Origin: Tritrichomonas musculus
Lineage: Eukaryota; Parabasalia; Tritrichomonadida; Tritrichomonadidae
Length of the DNA: 64,000 nt
Assembly: GCA_039105265.1 (NCBI GenBank)
Contig: JAPFFF010000009.1
Location: 2,728,001-2,792,000, forward strand
Reading direction: 5' to 3'
In this document: positions 30,132-40,807 of the stretch, piece by piece
Layout of the letters: each line of letters starts with the position of its first letter
How positions within the stretch are numbered: the stretch's first letter is position 1
Notes under the pieces: generated by a model
What the model saw: only the letters and a program-made list of their open reading frames with translations
Told to the model about the DNA's origin: nothing
Databases searched by the model: none
Made by a program: the position numbers and the translations under genes

Positions 30132-31886
30132 ATGAAAAAAGTATCCCGCCATCATCATCACTCTCATTCTCATGCAGCGGGAACTGCAGCGGTTGCAACT
30201 GGGCATAATAAAGCAATGACAGCTGCAATAATTATATTGTTTTTATATTTAGCTTACATTTTACCATGTTTAGCTAATTCGTCTCAAACAGATTCAGAAA
30301 ATAAATCTCCGGTTACCCCTACTCAAACTCCTTCTTATACGCATGTTCAAACACCAATTGGTACGCCAATACCCACTACTCCAATTCCAACTACTTCTCC
30401 AATACCAACTACTTCTCCAATTCCAACTACTACTCCAATACCAACTACTACTCCTATTCCAACTACTACTCCAATACCAACTACTACTCCAATACCAACT
30501 ACTTCTCCAATTCCAACTACTACTCCAATACCAACTACTTCTCCAATTCCAACTACTTCTCCAATTCCAACTACTACTCCAATTCCAACTACTACTCCAA
30601 TACCAACTACTTCTCCAATTCCAACTACTACTCCAATTCCAACTACTACTCCAATTCCAACTACTACTCCAATTCCAACTACTACTCCAATTCCAACTAC
30701 TACTCCAATTCCAACTACTACTCCAATTCCAACTACTACTCCAATTCCAACTTCTACTCCAATTCCAACTGCTACTCCAATTCCAACTACTTCTCCAATT
30801 CCAACTACTACTCCAATTCCAACTACTACTCCAATTCCAACTACTACTCCAATTCCAACTGCTACTCCAATTCCAACTACTACTCCAATTCCAACTACTA
30901 CTCCAATTCCAACTACTACTCCAATTCCAACTACTACTCCAATTCCAACTACTACTCCAATTCCAACTGCTACTCCAATACCTACTTCAAGTTCTGAACC
31001 AAACCAGACACCTATTGAAATTCCTACGCAAACGCCAACGCCGGTGCCTTCATCAAAGCCCAATTTTACACCAGTTCCATCTGGCCCAGATAATAATGAA
31101 GAAAATATGATTCCATATTATCTTCCTCAGGACTTTCTTAGTGATGTTGAAGATTTTCAAGATCAAGTCAATAATGATTTAGATCAACTTAAGAGAGATA
31201 ATCAATATTATTCTACTCAACTCGAAAATCTCAAAACAAAAATTAAAGATATTTCTGATAAATTTGAAGAAGCAGAAACTGCATCTTCTGATGTTTTAAG
31301 CAAAAACAAAAAACAAGGTGTGGGATCCCTTCCAGATGGATATCTTCAAGACAAAATTCAATCCGAAATTGATAATAGTTTTAATCGTAATGCGTCATAT
31401 CCTCTTATCCTTACATCAATGCATTCGCCTTCTCAAAGTGTTGGTACACGAGCAAGCAAAATGCTATTTCGTAAAGATCATCAAGACCGATACGATGATG
31501 ATTTAGCATTAAATCGTAAATCATCATCTGAAAACAAAGATATTATTGATGAAATTTGTATTGATGGTAATAGAGATGTCCAGTTTGTTTTTTGGAGTCC
31601 ATTCCCGTTTTATGTTTATCAAATCGCTATTGATTACAATACAACATATTTACCACCAACAGCTATAAAAATGTTTGGTGTAGTAACAAAATTGGAAAAT
31701 GAAATAAATTACAATAATAATATAGTTTATACATTAAATAACCAACAAAATCCAATATATATACGATTTGATAAACCAATTAGATTCAGAAAATTGGTAA
31801 TTAAGTCCTTTAATAACTTTGGAGCTAAATCAACGTGTATTGGTAAAGTTTCTGCATATGAAATTTCGACGATTGATTCAAAATAG
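30132..31886 (+). CDS. SUN-domain-like protein with long PIPTTT repeat
   Basis: A 584-residue protein. The N-terminus is Lys- and His-rich (residues 1-15), followed by one membrane span (about 31-47) with no cleavable signal features, then a Pro/Thr repeat of hexapeptides P-I-P-T-T-T/S (about 80-285), a predicted coiled coil (about 340-400), and a C-terminal beta-rich domain (about 415-584). That domain ends in an L-V-I-K-S-F-N-N-F-G-A-K-S-T-C-I-G-K-V pattern close to the SUN signature in which a late cysteine precedes the last strand, and has P-P-T-A-I-K-M-F-G-V upstream. Topology and order match inner-nuclear-membrane SUN proteins of LINC complexes: nucleoplasmic N-terminus, lumenal coil and SUN domain. 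The repeat would lie in the perinuclear space. The first ATG is at 30132; an upstream in-frame TTG at 30120 is not used. Confidence 0.8.
   Translation: MKKVSRHHHHSHSHAAGTAAVATGHNKAMTAAIIILFLYLAYILPCLANSSQTDSENKSPVTPTQTPSYTHVQTPIGTPIPTTPIPTTSPIPTTSPIPTTTPIPTTTPIPTTTPIPTTTPIPTTSPIPTTTPIPTTSPIPTTSPIPTTTPIPTTTPIPTTSPIPTTTPIPTTTPIPTTTPIPTTTPIPTTTPIPTTTPIPTTTPIPTSTPIPTATPIPTTSPIPTTTPIPTTTPIPTTTPIPTATPIPTTTPIPTTTPIPTTTPIPTTTPIPTTTPIPTATPIPTSSSEPNQTPIEIPTQTPTPVPSSKPNFTPVPSGPDNNEENMIPYYLPQDFLSDVEDFQDQVNNDLDQLKRDNQYYSTQLENLKTKIKDISDKFEEAETASSDVLSKNKKQGVGSLPDGYLQDKIQSEIDNSFNRNASYPLILTSMHSPSQSVGTRASKMLFRKDHQDRYDDDLALNRKSSSENKDIIDEICIDGNRDVQFVFWSPFPFYVYQIAIDYNTTYLPPTAIKMFGVVTKLENEINYNNNIVYTLNNQQNPIYIRFDKPIRFRKLVIKSFNNFGAKSTCIGKVSAYEISTIDSK
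30366..30985 (+). repeat. 18-bp tandem repeat, about 34 units, coding PIPTTT
   Basis: A coding minisatellite whose unit is CCAATTCCAACTACTACT with changes such as TCT or GCT for ACT. The left part prefers CCAATACCA and the right part CCAATTCCA, suggesting expansion by unequal exchange. The period is a multiple of three, so copy number can vary without breaking the frame. Confidence 0.95.
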
Positions 31887-32061
31887 TTATTTTGATTTTT
31901 CGAATTGTATTATTTATGAATAAAATGATTTTATATTTTGTCATCATTAAATAAATATTATTTTCTTTAAGTCAAGAATTTAATAAATGATTCATTAAAC
32001 TGTTTATGTAAGGTTTGTAACAAAAATATAAAAAACTGTTTGGTCGATTTATTAAGAATAA

Positions 32062-33180
32062 TCATTTCTTCTTAGGTGGCTTCTTCCCTTTTTTATCTTT
32101 TGTTTCAACCTTTGGCTTCGCTGGCTTTGTAGAAGGAGTTTTACTGAAAAAAGAATCCATTCTAGTTTGTTGTCCGCCTTGTTTAGCCTTTGAAAGCTTG
32201 CTTATTACACCTTCAATTCTACCTGTACCAAAACCTTTCTCTTCAATCATGAATTGTCTCAAACCATCTACATCAGGCTTTTTAATAGTAAATTTTGCAT
32301 AATTTGTATCAACTTCATGGTTAAGAAACAATTCTCGTGCCGATTGATAGTCGAAATTTTCAGGAAGAGGATATTTTTCTGTATCAAGATTTTTGAGTAT
32401 TTCTTCTATTGAATGGTACTCCTTAATTAATTCATATGCACGTGTAGAACCTATGTTTTTAATAGAGTCGCAATAATCACAACCACAAAGTATACAAAAA
32501 TCAATAAATTCTTCTCGTGTCAAGCCAGATTCTTCAAGTAGCTGATTATAATTTATTTCGGTAACACAATCATCGTCAGCATTTTTTTTGTGATTCGTCA
32601 AATGGCGAATTAAAATAGGTGTTGCATGTGCCAATGCATCCATATCTTCTGTTGCAGTAGCATCAGCTATTTTTGAGCGGCAGAGAGCAGCGCATTCTGC
32701 TTCAGCTTCACATGGAGCTTGGACAAATGGAATTCCCATTAAAGTTAGCAGTTTTTTGCATTCCTCAACGTGTTGAGGATCAAGATGGACTGTTCTACGT
32801 GAGAATCTTTCGATTTCTTCTTGATCACCTTTTTCAAGTGCTTCTTCTAATGATTTTTCTGCTTCTTGACGTCGTTCTGAGCGTTTCTGTAATTCCCCAC
32901 TCTTCATTTCAGGAGGTTTTCCATCAAAAACGTAGACTGGTTTAATTCCAGCTGCCAAAAAAGCCATGGTTCGACTCAGAAGGCCACTTAAATGTGATGT
33001 TGTGTTTCCTTCTGCATCAACAAGATTGCTACCATTATGTCGAATTGCAACTAAAAATTGATATATTTGCATTGATGCATCGATCGCTATTGTTCGTCCA
33101 AGTAATTGTTGTTGTGGTAATTTTTTAATAGCGCTAGGAGCGTATTTCTCTATCCATTTCATTAAATTTTTCACACCCAT
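32062..33180 (-). CDS. FEN1: Flap endonuclease 1
   Basis: A 372-residue FEN1 with all metal-binding acids: D34, D86, E158, E160, D179, D181 and D235. The N-terminal M-G-V-K-N-L starts the enzyme with the residues that thread into the active site after Met removal, so the start is firm. A PCNA-interacting box Q338-x-x-M341-x-x-F344-F345 is followed by a Lys-rich tail that could act as a nuclear signal. The enzyme removes 5' flaps in Okazaki fragment maturation and long-patch base excision repair. Read on the minus strand, the upstream DNA has a CCGTTAATT string about 20 bases before the ATG. Confidence 0.97.
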   Translation of the reverse strand: MGVKNLMKWIEKYAPSAIKKLPQQQLLGRTIAIDASMQIYQFLVAIRHNGSNLVDAEGNTTSHLSGLLSRTMAFLAAGIKPVYVFDGKPPEMKSGELQKRSERRQEAEKSLEEALEKGDQEEIERFSRRTVHLDPQHVEECKKLLTLMGIPFVQAPCEAEAECAALCRSKIADATATEDMDALAHATPILIRHLTNHKKNADDDCVTEINYNQLLEESGLTREEFIDFCILCGCDYCDSIKNIGSTRAYELIKEYHSIEEILKNLDTEKYPLPENFDYQSARELFLNHEVDTNYAKFTIKKPDVDGLRQFMIEEKGFGTGRIEGVISKLSKAKQGGQQTRMDSFFSKTPSTKPAKPKVETKDKKGKKPPKKK

Positions 33181-33457
33181 TTGATAATATTTGAAAATTA
33201 ATTAACGGACGATATTGAATTAATTGAATGTGTGATGAACTTTTTCAATAGTTTATTGAATAGATATTATATAATAATCTAAAAAGATTAAAAAGTTCAT
33301 ATAGCATTTCGGTAATATCTGTGTATCAATAAAATAAAATAAAATAAAAAAGATGATAAAGTTGATATTAACATAGAAATTTATATATACAATACACAAT
33401 AATTCAGCATAATAAATAAAAACAAATTACAAAGTATATGCTGAATTAATAAAATAG

Positions 33458-35182
33458 TTATGTTGAATCCAATTTCAGTGATGAATAAGTATTTTTAGCG
33501 CTTTCAGAAACAGCAGTTCTTCTTAATTTCTTTGATACTTGCATTTTCACTGGTTTATTTCTAGAAGATGTCATTGAATCACTAATCATTTCACTTCCTG
33601 TTGCTCTCAAATCAACCCCAACATAAAGTGTTCCTATTTGAGATTTAAGTAATTCTTTTTGTTTTTTATCTTCGCAATATTCGCTAATAATTTGATTCCA
33701 AACGCTGCCAAGTTCTATTTGCCTCATCACTTTTTGACTTTCTATTTGTTTGAATTGAAATCCATATGAATTAAAAGTATCAACATCGCATCCTTTTAAT
33801 AATGACATTGTGTTAAGAGCAAGAGATCTTAAATCGTCACACCAATGAGTTGCTGCTGTTTTAAATATTTCTGGTAATAAAATAGGAAACGTGACTTTTG
33901 AATTATTATGAATCAATTTCATAAAATTATCACTTTCCCAAAGCATTAAAGCTTTTTCGCAAATGCAATAATTTGGATCAGAAATGCTTTTTGCTACAAA
34001 TTTTGAAATAAGGGGGCAAACTTTAAGAGAAATTTCTGCATTCAAATTATCTGCTAATGCACCAATTTCATTCAAAAATAATATTTGTTTCATTGGTGAA
34101 GTTTGAGGCCAAAATTGATTCAAACTATTAAAAACATTGACAACTAAATTTTGATCTTTTGCTATAAAAGCTAAAATAACTGCTAATAAAGCGCCATGAA
34201 AAAATTGAATTTGTGGAGCCGAATGAAGTGGTAAAAGATAATTTAAAAAGAAATCGATATTTTCTTGATGAAGTGGTACTTTAAACCCTTGGATGATTGG
34301 AATTAGGGATTTTAATATTTCCGCACAACCTACAGGAGCGGTAGAAATCCTGTATTCACGAAACGCAGTAATTAACTCTTTCAAAATTTTTGATCTAAAT
34401 TTTATTAAGTATTTGTATATTCCATGAAAAACTTTAATTAATTTTTCTCTTTCTCGAATATCTGGCGATTTAAATAAAGGAATAACTGCGTGAATAAGTT
34501 TAAGAACTTTATTTTTGCATAATGTATTATCAAATTTTCTGTTTGATAGAAAAGCGTAAAAAATATCATAACATAAACTCATATGTGACCAAGCTACCTC
34601 TTCAATTCTATCAGATGAAAATTCAACATTTGATGGATATTTCCAAAGAGGAGGGGGATCTGGCATTTGACGAACAACATTTTTCATAAAAAAGATGCAT
34701 AAAACTGAGTATTCCGATTTTGTCAATTTTTGAACTAATTTGATATTTGAAACACCATCTAGTATATCTTTAAGCATTTCCTCTTTTGAATTTATTAATT
34801 CAATTCCATCTGGATCTCTAAAGTCGCACATTTGACAACATTGTTGGCATTTTCTCGCAAAAGTTTCAAGAAGTTCATCTTCTGATACTTCTGATAATAG
34901 TGGGTGAACATCAAAAATAAGGATTTGATTAAGATCAAAATGAGTTGATGATATTGAATTAAGAAGAGGCTTAGATTCGCCAAGTTCTGATCTAGGAGTT
35001 TGAATTGGATGATGAATTTTGATTATTTGATTGTCGTCTGCAGCTTCGACTCGTAAAGATTCAAGCACTGGATTATTATTTGAAGTGTTGTTATTTAATA
35101 AACTTAGCGAAACCTTTTGTCGAATAACAGGTTGGACGATATGTGGAGTTGTAAAGCGATTTAAAACCAATTTATTTTTCAT
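33458..35182 (-). CDS. PP2A B56 (B') regulatory subunit
   Basis: A 574-residue B56-family subunit. The HEAT-like core covers about residues 110-500, with family strings such as R-E-R-E-K-L-I-K-V-F-H-G-I-Y, I-I-Q-G-F-K-V-P-L-H, L-L-P-L-H, F-L-N-E-I-G, A-L-M-L-W and T-H-W. B56 binds the PP2A A/C core and selects substrates through LxxIxE motifs. The N-terminal 90 and C-terminal about 60 residues are variable. The open frame starts at a TTG at 35191; the first ATG is 35182 (M-K-N-K-L-V-L-N). Confidence 0.93.
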   Translation of the reverse strand: MKNKLVLNRFTTPHIVQPVIRQKVSLSLLNNNTSNNNPVLESLRVEAADDNQIIKIHHPIQTPRSELGESKPLLNSISSTHFDLNQILIFDVHPLLSEVSEDELLETFARKCQQCCQMCDFRDPDGIELINSKEEMLKDILDGVSNIKLVQKLTKSEYSVLCIFFMKNVVRQMPDPPPLWKYPSNVEFSSDRIEEVAWSHMSLCYDIFYAFLSNRKFDNTLCKNKVLKLIHAVIPLFKSPDIREREKLIKVFHGIYKYLIKFRSKILKELITAFREYRISTAPVGCAEILKSLIPIIQGFKVPLHQENIDFFLNYLLPLHSAPQIQFFHGALLAVILAFIAKDQNLVVNVFNSLNQFWPQTSPMKQILFLNEIGALADNLNAEISLKVCPLISKFVAKSISDPNYCICEKALMLWESDNFMKLIHNNSKVTFPILLPEIFKTAATHWCDDLRSLALNTMSLLKGCDVDTFNSYGFQFKQIESQKVMRQIELGSVWNQIISEYCEDKKQKELLKSQIGTLYVGVDLRATGSEMISDSMTSSRNKPVKMQVSKKLRRTAVSESAKNTYSSLKLDST

Positions 35183-35911
35183 TTTGATCAAAAAAACTTC
35201 TGTTGCTTTTTAATGTATTCTGTTAATATAGTGGGTATGAAAAAGTTTTATTTTCAGAAAAAATATATTTTGAAAAAGTTTACATAAATTTTTATTTTCA
35301 ATAGTCAAATATTTTTTTGAAAAGATATAAAAACAATTAAAATATAAAAATATTTCAAAAAAAAATAATAAAAGGAGTTAAAAAAACCAAAATCGTATAA
35401 AAAAAAAAATAAAAAATGCAATAAAGCTATTTATTTTAGAAATTTTACTATTTTGAAAAAAATAATTATTATCCCATATTTAAAAAATTAATATTATTAT
35501 ATACTTTATTAATAAATTTTAAACATGTAAAAATTGATAATGAAATTTTAATAAATATTTGATTAATGCTAGCCCAGTGTGAAAAAAATTCTGTTTTAAA
35601 AACTTTTTGCAAATAAAAAATGAAAAAAATCTTTTTTTTATTTTTTCTTATTGTTAATCAGTTGTAATAAAAAAATCGTTCTTTAAACAATTATTTTAAA
35701 ATTTTATAACAGATTTTTGTTTTGTGATTGAAAACTTTTTGAAAAAAATTCTATATCACATACGTTCAAAAGTATAAAACGTAAATTTCTGTATATAATT
35801 TTACAATACTTTAGCATCCATTAGTTATATGAAGCGATTTTAATAAAATAGAAAAGCAGGAGAAAAAAAAGAAATAAAAAAAAAAATAGAGCAAGAGAAA
35901 AAAATAACAAT
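35183..35911. other. Intergenic between B56 and the large helical-protein gene
   Basis: About 730 bases of A/T-rich DNA with long A runs and several AAACTTTTT strings. Nothing else recognised. Confidence 0.5.
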
Positions 35912-38900
35912 TTATATATTCTTTGCTTCTTTCAGCATTTGAACAAACAAAGGGTTTGAATCTATTACTGAATCACTTTCAGGACAATCATGTGGATAAG
36001 ATGCTAATTCTGCTGCAACTTTATAATATTCTTTTTTGTCAATTAGAAGTAAACTCAAAACATGGCATCTATCAGAAATAAGCAAAGCTGAATTCATCAA
36101 TGTTGAATGAATTTTCTCTATATCAGCTTTGCTTGCTGATTTCATATAACTTCTCACAAATTTAGATAACCCAATATATAATGGCAAAAATCTTGGCATA
36201 TACTTAACAAATTGATAGCAAACGATTGATAAAAGCTGATCAAGGCCATTTGTTGAAAAAATTAATTTTTCCCATTCGAAAACGAAATCAGCCATTTGAT
36301 AGCAATCATATTCCTTACATTTTTGCATCCAATTTGTAATGCAATCGCTTAAATAAGTTTCTTCTTGTAAAGTGTTCAAAGCCTTTTTAGCACGATAAGA
36401 AGCTGCCATCAAATAAGTTTTAAACAATAAAAAGTTTCCTGGCTTAGTTACTAAAGTATCTGTTATTTTTATCAACTTCATTAATTCATCGTTCATTTCA
36501 TTATGAAGCGAAATAAGAAGTGGAAGGCATAACCAAAAATCTGAGAAATAAGCGCGATCGTTGGATGGGATCAATGAGCCACTACAACTTAAAATTGAAG
36601 GGAAATGGCTCTTGAATATTGTATGCGATAATATATATGTGAGGGTGAGTGATATATCTTGAGCAACTGGAAAATCACCTAAAAAGCTGCATGAATATCG
36701 GGTTGTTGTTGCATCTAATGATTCATCATTTTGTTGGCTAGCTAATGAGTTATTTTGATTTTGATTTGCTGAATTTGAATTTCCATTTGAATTAGATATT
36801 GAATTTGTTGCTGCGGTTGTTGTCGAATTTGGCGCGTTTGATGAAGTATCTTTGGTTGTTCCTGTTGAAATAGATGTTGTTTCTGTTTGTTGCTGCAATT
36901 GCTGGTTGGTCAATATTAAATCAAGAATAATTGGTATGACTGTCTTTACTAATGATTGGCATGTTGAGTCTGGGAAGAATCCATTTCCAATTGCATTTGA
37001 TCCATATTGAAGTAAATCAAAGGCATAGCGAGAACCTGCTGCTACCATTGATGGAATCTCGCTCTTTAAATTTGATGATGCAAGTATAGAATGATTCTCA
37101 TTCAACGAGTCTTGTGAACCAAAAATTGATCGATGAAGCCTAAGAATTGCACTGGATCGGCCATCGCATTTTGTATAGCATTTTTTGGCCGTTTTTACAA
37201 AATCAGGATTTGCTACAAATAGTTTTTTCAATGATAACGAATAGAAGCAATTGGCTATATAAATGGCCGGAATAATATCAAATTTAATTTTGACTAAAGA
37301 AATAAATTTGTCTATGATCTCTTGTGGTATTACTTTGAACTTCGAAATTGCAATGTTTAAAAGAGCTAAAACGTATTCACAGCGTTTCATTTTGGTGCAT
37401 TCTTCAAGAAGTTTCAAAATAAAATTGAAAAGCTCTTCTTGTTCGTATGAAATTCGGAAAATTGTTCTGGAGAACTCAGCAATCTCGACTTTCTTTATAT
37501 GAGGTGATGATTTTAATGATTCGAAATATTCGTTTGAATTAGCAACGTAGCTTTCAATTCGAATGTCAAGTGGGCATGATGATCCTGATTGACGATAGAA
37601 GTCATCAAATTCTTTCAAATCTGGAGATGCGACTTTCTTTAAATAACGGAATAAAAGAGGAACAACTTCGCTTGGAAACATCATTCCTTTAACTGAAATT
37701 GAACGATTTTGAGAATAAAGGTATTTGATTAATAAAGTTAAGCCACTTATATCATTATTCTGAATGAATAAGCGGAATAATAAGATTAGATGCTCGTCAG
37801 TGAATGGAAATGTTTGTTGTTTTAATTGAGTTTTAATAATGGGATTATTAGCATTTTCATTTATCAGAGGAGAAAATAATAATTTTGAAATTTTGGCCCG
37901 ATCAAATTCAACGTTTTCAATATTTAATTTATCTCTATTATAACCAAATAGATCTGAATTTTGGTTCTTATTTAAGCATTTATCTGATTCTGATTGTTCT
38001 GATGCATTTTCTTTGGTATCTTCGCCATTTTTGATATTTTCCTCTGTTACAATTGAAGGTGGTGGTGTTGATGATAAATCAGATTCTGATCTTTTTCTAG
38101 ATCCAAGTTTAGGCAGCAAGTATGGATGATTCTCTGCCAAATAATTGATCAATTTATCACTCTGAATATCAGACATATTGTCAATTTTTTCAAGAACAGG
38201 GTTAAGATCATCACCATTTAATATGCATAATTCAAGTGCATAAAACTCGCAATAAAATTCTTTATGTTCAATTGCATAAGAAGCAATTCTATGTAAAATA
38301 TTTTTACAAGGCTCGAGTTGTTGATGATGATCAGATACATTATAATCACCAGATTCAAGAGTGATATATAAATGGCACCAAATTGCAGCTGTTGAGTAAT
38401 CTTGAACAAATTCGAATGTTGGATAAACACGTAAAATAATTTCTATTCTATTTTCATTTGTTAGCTTATCCCAGTACTTTAAAGCAATCATTGCTGATTG
38501 ATAAGGGAAAAGGTCAAGTGTCCTACTAAACAAGTTCATTATAAAGTTTAATGGAACAGATGGCAATGCATAAATAAATTTAAGTGATGCAGCAAAAGGT
38601 GCAAGAAAATGTGTATAATCCATTGCTGTTTCAGAAATTATATCATAATTCATTGATTTCATGTCATTTTCAATCATTTGTGAAATTGCTTTAGAATGAC
38701 TTGTCGTTTCAAGCTGTAAATCCCATTGTAAGCCAGTCAATAGTTGTAATGATGCTTGAACAATCCATAATGCATCATGGAAGCAAAGTCGAAGTAAATT
38801 GATATCTGCAAAGTTAAGGTCAAAGCATGATAAAAAGTTAAGGATAATTATAAATAAATCTGTTTCATCTTGGAAATCTGCAAGATTTTCAAGTACTAAT

Positions 38901-40807
38901 TTAACTACATATTGGAGATGAATCAATGATGATTTTCTGATATTAGTTTTGGCAACGTCATAAAAATAATAATGAATGAAAGTTGAACTACTCATTCTCC
39001 TCAGTTTCTTTCTAGGGCTACTTCTGCTATTTCTATTAGATCTGCTATTTGATGATGAAACTTCGGGAATGGTTGAAAAGTATGCATTTGCTTCGATTGT
39101 CGAAGTAAGTATAGACAGTAACTTCCCAAGTTGAAAATTATCAAAAAAGGTGATTTTTGATGCAATATATTGAGTTCCACGTTCGAAATCTGTATTGATG
39201 ATTACTCGTGAAGTAGCTTTAAGTGCATGTTTAGAAAGTTCTTCATTTGTATTCATTACAAATGATGTAAGAACATCAAGTATGGCTTCTGTTTTAAATG
39301 GAGCATTTACTTCATTAAACACTGGATAAAAATCCATGTTTTCGTCATAATATTTTCCATTATATGTGCTGTAGAAGCAGTATGGTATAGCTTTGATTAT
39401 ACGAAGAATGTCTGAAGAGTGAAACCAACTTTGAGGTTTAGCGAAAATGACATGCTTTGTTAAGTTAATTACGTTGCATTCATCACAATGGCGAAGTAAA
39501 GAGCATAAACAAAGAGCATATCCTTGCATGCAAGCAGATGTCATATCATTATAACTAGCAGATAAAAAGGATGAAAATTGATTAAAAATAGCAGATCTGA
39601 TATCCTTTTTGGAACGGTTGATATCATTGTCATTGTCAGCATTTATCAAATTAGGTTCAATTCCGTTTTCAATATCATTAATCATTTTAGCCATCGTTTT
39701 AAATTTTGCGGTTAATTGAAGTACTCCATCTCGTGGATTAACTTTTAGAATATCGAGTGGAAGGGGAAGATTGAAGAAAGATGGACGATTAAGATATGGA
39801 GATACAGGAATGGTATCAGAAAGAGTTTTCTCTCCAAAAATCGCATTTATCTTAACAAAAACGTTTTTGAATTCATCGTTGTCATTGCTTTTTTTCTTGG
39901 CTGAATCATCTGTATCGTTTGACTTAGATTCTTCAGATTCATTTGCCTGATTTTCTGTTTCATTCACTATTTTATCGATTTGAACAGAAAAGGAAGGTGA
40001 TTTAATTGAAAGAATTTGGAATGCTGAATTAATTTCCATTGATGTTGATTTGGATATATTTGAAATTATTTTCATCGCAGCTTCAACAACATCGCCTAGA
40101 TCAATCGTATCGTAATTGCAATCAATTGATGAGAATAAATAAGATATTAATTCTAAATTCTCAGACAATTGTGAATTATCGCGAATGAATATTAGAAGCT
40201 CGTTCATTAATTTTAACGGGCTGTGTTTTATAATTTCAGCAATAGAAAGAATTAAATATCGATCTTTTGAAGTAATAACCTTTTCAAGGAAACAATGCAA
40301 TAAAGTTAAAAGCCACTCGTCTCCAAGACGGCCAAGATTCCTAATTATTTGTGATAAGTGTTCAGAAAAAATGGAATCAGAGATTGAGAAGTGGTGAAAA
40401 ACTGGTGTTTTATGAAGAAAATCTTGTAAATATGGTAGAGCGGTGAAATTTGAAATAAACGCGAAAGATGATGCGATAATTGCAGAACTTTTCATATCTA
40501 TAGTCGATGCTAGTGCGATATCTGAAAAAGTATTCATAATTTCTTTTGGATAATATGGTGTAACTTTTAGTAAAAAGGCGCCAGTTGTTCGATACGCAGC
40601 GAGACGAACACTTGTATTTGAATGGGATGCCGTAAAAAGTAAAAAATTCCAAAGGCGAGTAAAGAAATTTTCTCTATCGAGAGTTGGGTATGGTCGTAGA
40701 AATTGCCAGTTAATTTCATCTTGCAATCGAGCCAAAACACGAGTAATATCTGCTGGCTCTGCTGATACTGATTTGCATGCCTCAATTTCCGAGGAAATTT
40801 CTTCCAT
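35912..40807 (-). CDS. Very large helical-repeat protein, unrecognised
   Basis: A 1631-residue protein made mostly of amphipathic helices in HEAT/ARM-like spacing. Low-complexity interruptions are at about residues 283-312 (Glu/Asn/Asp), 590-615 (Ser/Arg), 905-965 (Ser/Glu/Asn) and 1300-1365 (Gln, Thr, Asn, Ser). There is no membrane segment, signal peptide or enzymatic motif. It resembles large scaffold proteins in general, but I cannot place it in a family. The frame is uninterrupted over 4.9 kb, which argues for selection. The ATG at 40805-40807 is preceded on its strand by a TCATT initiator about 18 bases upstream. Confidence 0.9.
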   Translation of the reverse strand: MEEISSEIEACKSVSAEPADITRVLARLQDEINWQFLRPYPTLDRENFFTRLWNFLLFTASHSNTSVRLAAYRTTGAFLLKVTPYYPKEIMNTFSDIALASTIDMKSSAIIASSFAFISNFTALPYLQDFLHKTPVFHHFSISDSIFSEHLSQIIRNLGRLGDEWLLTLLHCFLEKVITSKDRYLILSIAEIIKHSPLKLMNELLIFIRDNSQLSENLELISYLFSSIDCNYDTIDLGDVVEAAMKIISNISKSTSMEINSAFQILSIKSPSFSVQIDKIVNETENQANESEESKSNDTDDSAKKKSNDNDEFKNVFVKINAIFGEKTLSDTIPVSPYLNRPSFFNLPLPLDILKVNPRDGVLQLTAKFKTMAKMINDIENGIEPNLINADNDNDINRSKKDIRSAIFNQFSSFLSASYNDMTSACMQGYALCLCSLLRHCDECNVINLTKHVIFAKPQSWFHSSDILRIIKAIPYCFYSTYNGKYYDENMDFYPVFNEVNAPFKTEAILDVLTSFVMNTNEELSKHALKATSRVIINTDFERGTQYIASKITFFDNFQLGKLLSILTSTIEANAYFSTIPEVSSSNSRSNRNSRSSPRKKLRRMSSSTFIHYYFYDVAKTNIRKSSLIHLQYVVKLVLENLADFQDETDLFIIILNFLSCFDLNFADINLLRLCFHDALWIVQASLQLLTGLQWDLQLETTSHSKAISQMIENDMKSMNYDIISETAMDYTHFLAPFAASLKFIYALPSVPLNFIMNLFSRTLDLFPYQSAMIALKYWDKLTNENRIEIILRVYPTFEFVQDYSTAAIWCHLYITLESGDYNVSDHHQQLEPCKNILHRIASYAIEHKEFYCEFYALELCILNGDDLNPVLEKIDNMSDIQSDKLINYLAENHPYLLPKLGSRKRSESDLSSTPPPSIVTEENIKNGEDTKENASEQSESDKCLNKNQNSDLFGYNRDKLNIENVEFDRAKISKLLFSPLINENANNPIIKTQLKQQTFPFTDEHLILLFRLFIQNNDISGLTLLIKYLYSQNRSISVKGMMFPSEVVPLLFRYLKKVASPDLKEFDDFYRQSGSSCPLDIRIESYVANSNEYFESLKSSPHIKKVEIAEFSRTIFRISYEQEELFNFILKLLEECTKMKRCEYVLALLNIAISKFKVIPQEIIDKFISLVKIKFDIIPAIYIANCFYSLSLKKLFVANPDFVKTAKKCYTKCDGRSSAILRLHRSIFGSQDSLNENHSILASSNLKSEIPSMVAAGSRYAFDLLQYGSNAIGNGFFPDSTCQSLVKTVIPIILDLILTNQQLQQQTETTSISTGTTKDTSSNAPNSTTTAATNSISNSNGNSNSANQNQNNSLASQQNDESLDATTTRYSCSFLGDFPVAQDISLTLTYILSHTIFKSHFPSILSCSGSLIPSNDRAYFSDFWLCLPLLISLHNEMNDELMKLIKITDTLVTKPGNFLLFKTYLMAASYRAKKALNTLQEETYLSDCITNWMQKCKEYDCYQMADFVFEWEKLIFSTNGLDQLLSIVCYQFVKYMPRFLPLYIGLSKFVRSYMKSASKADIEKIHSTLMNSALLISDRCHVLSLLLIDKKEYYKVAAELASYPHDCPESDSVIDSNPLFVQMLKEAKNI

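Noticed and set aside
30343-31110. Long Gln/Leu-rich open frame overlapping the PIPTTT repeat, and a Val/Gly-rich one on the other strand (30347-31063)
   Set aside because: Both are other-frame readings of the 18-bp repeat; an in-phase repeat keeps several frames open. Only the frame with the membrane span and SUN-like domain continues outside the repeat.
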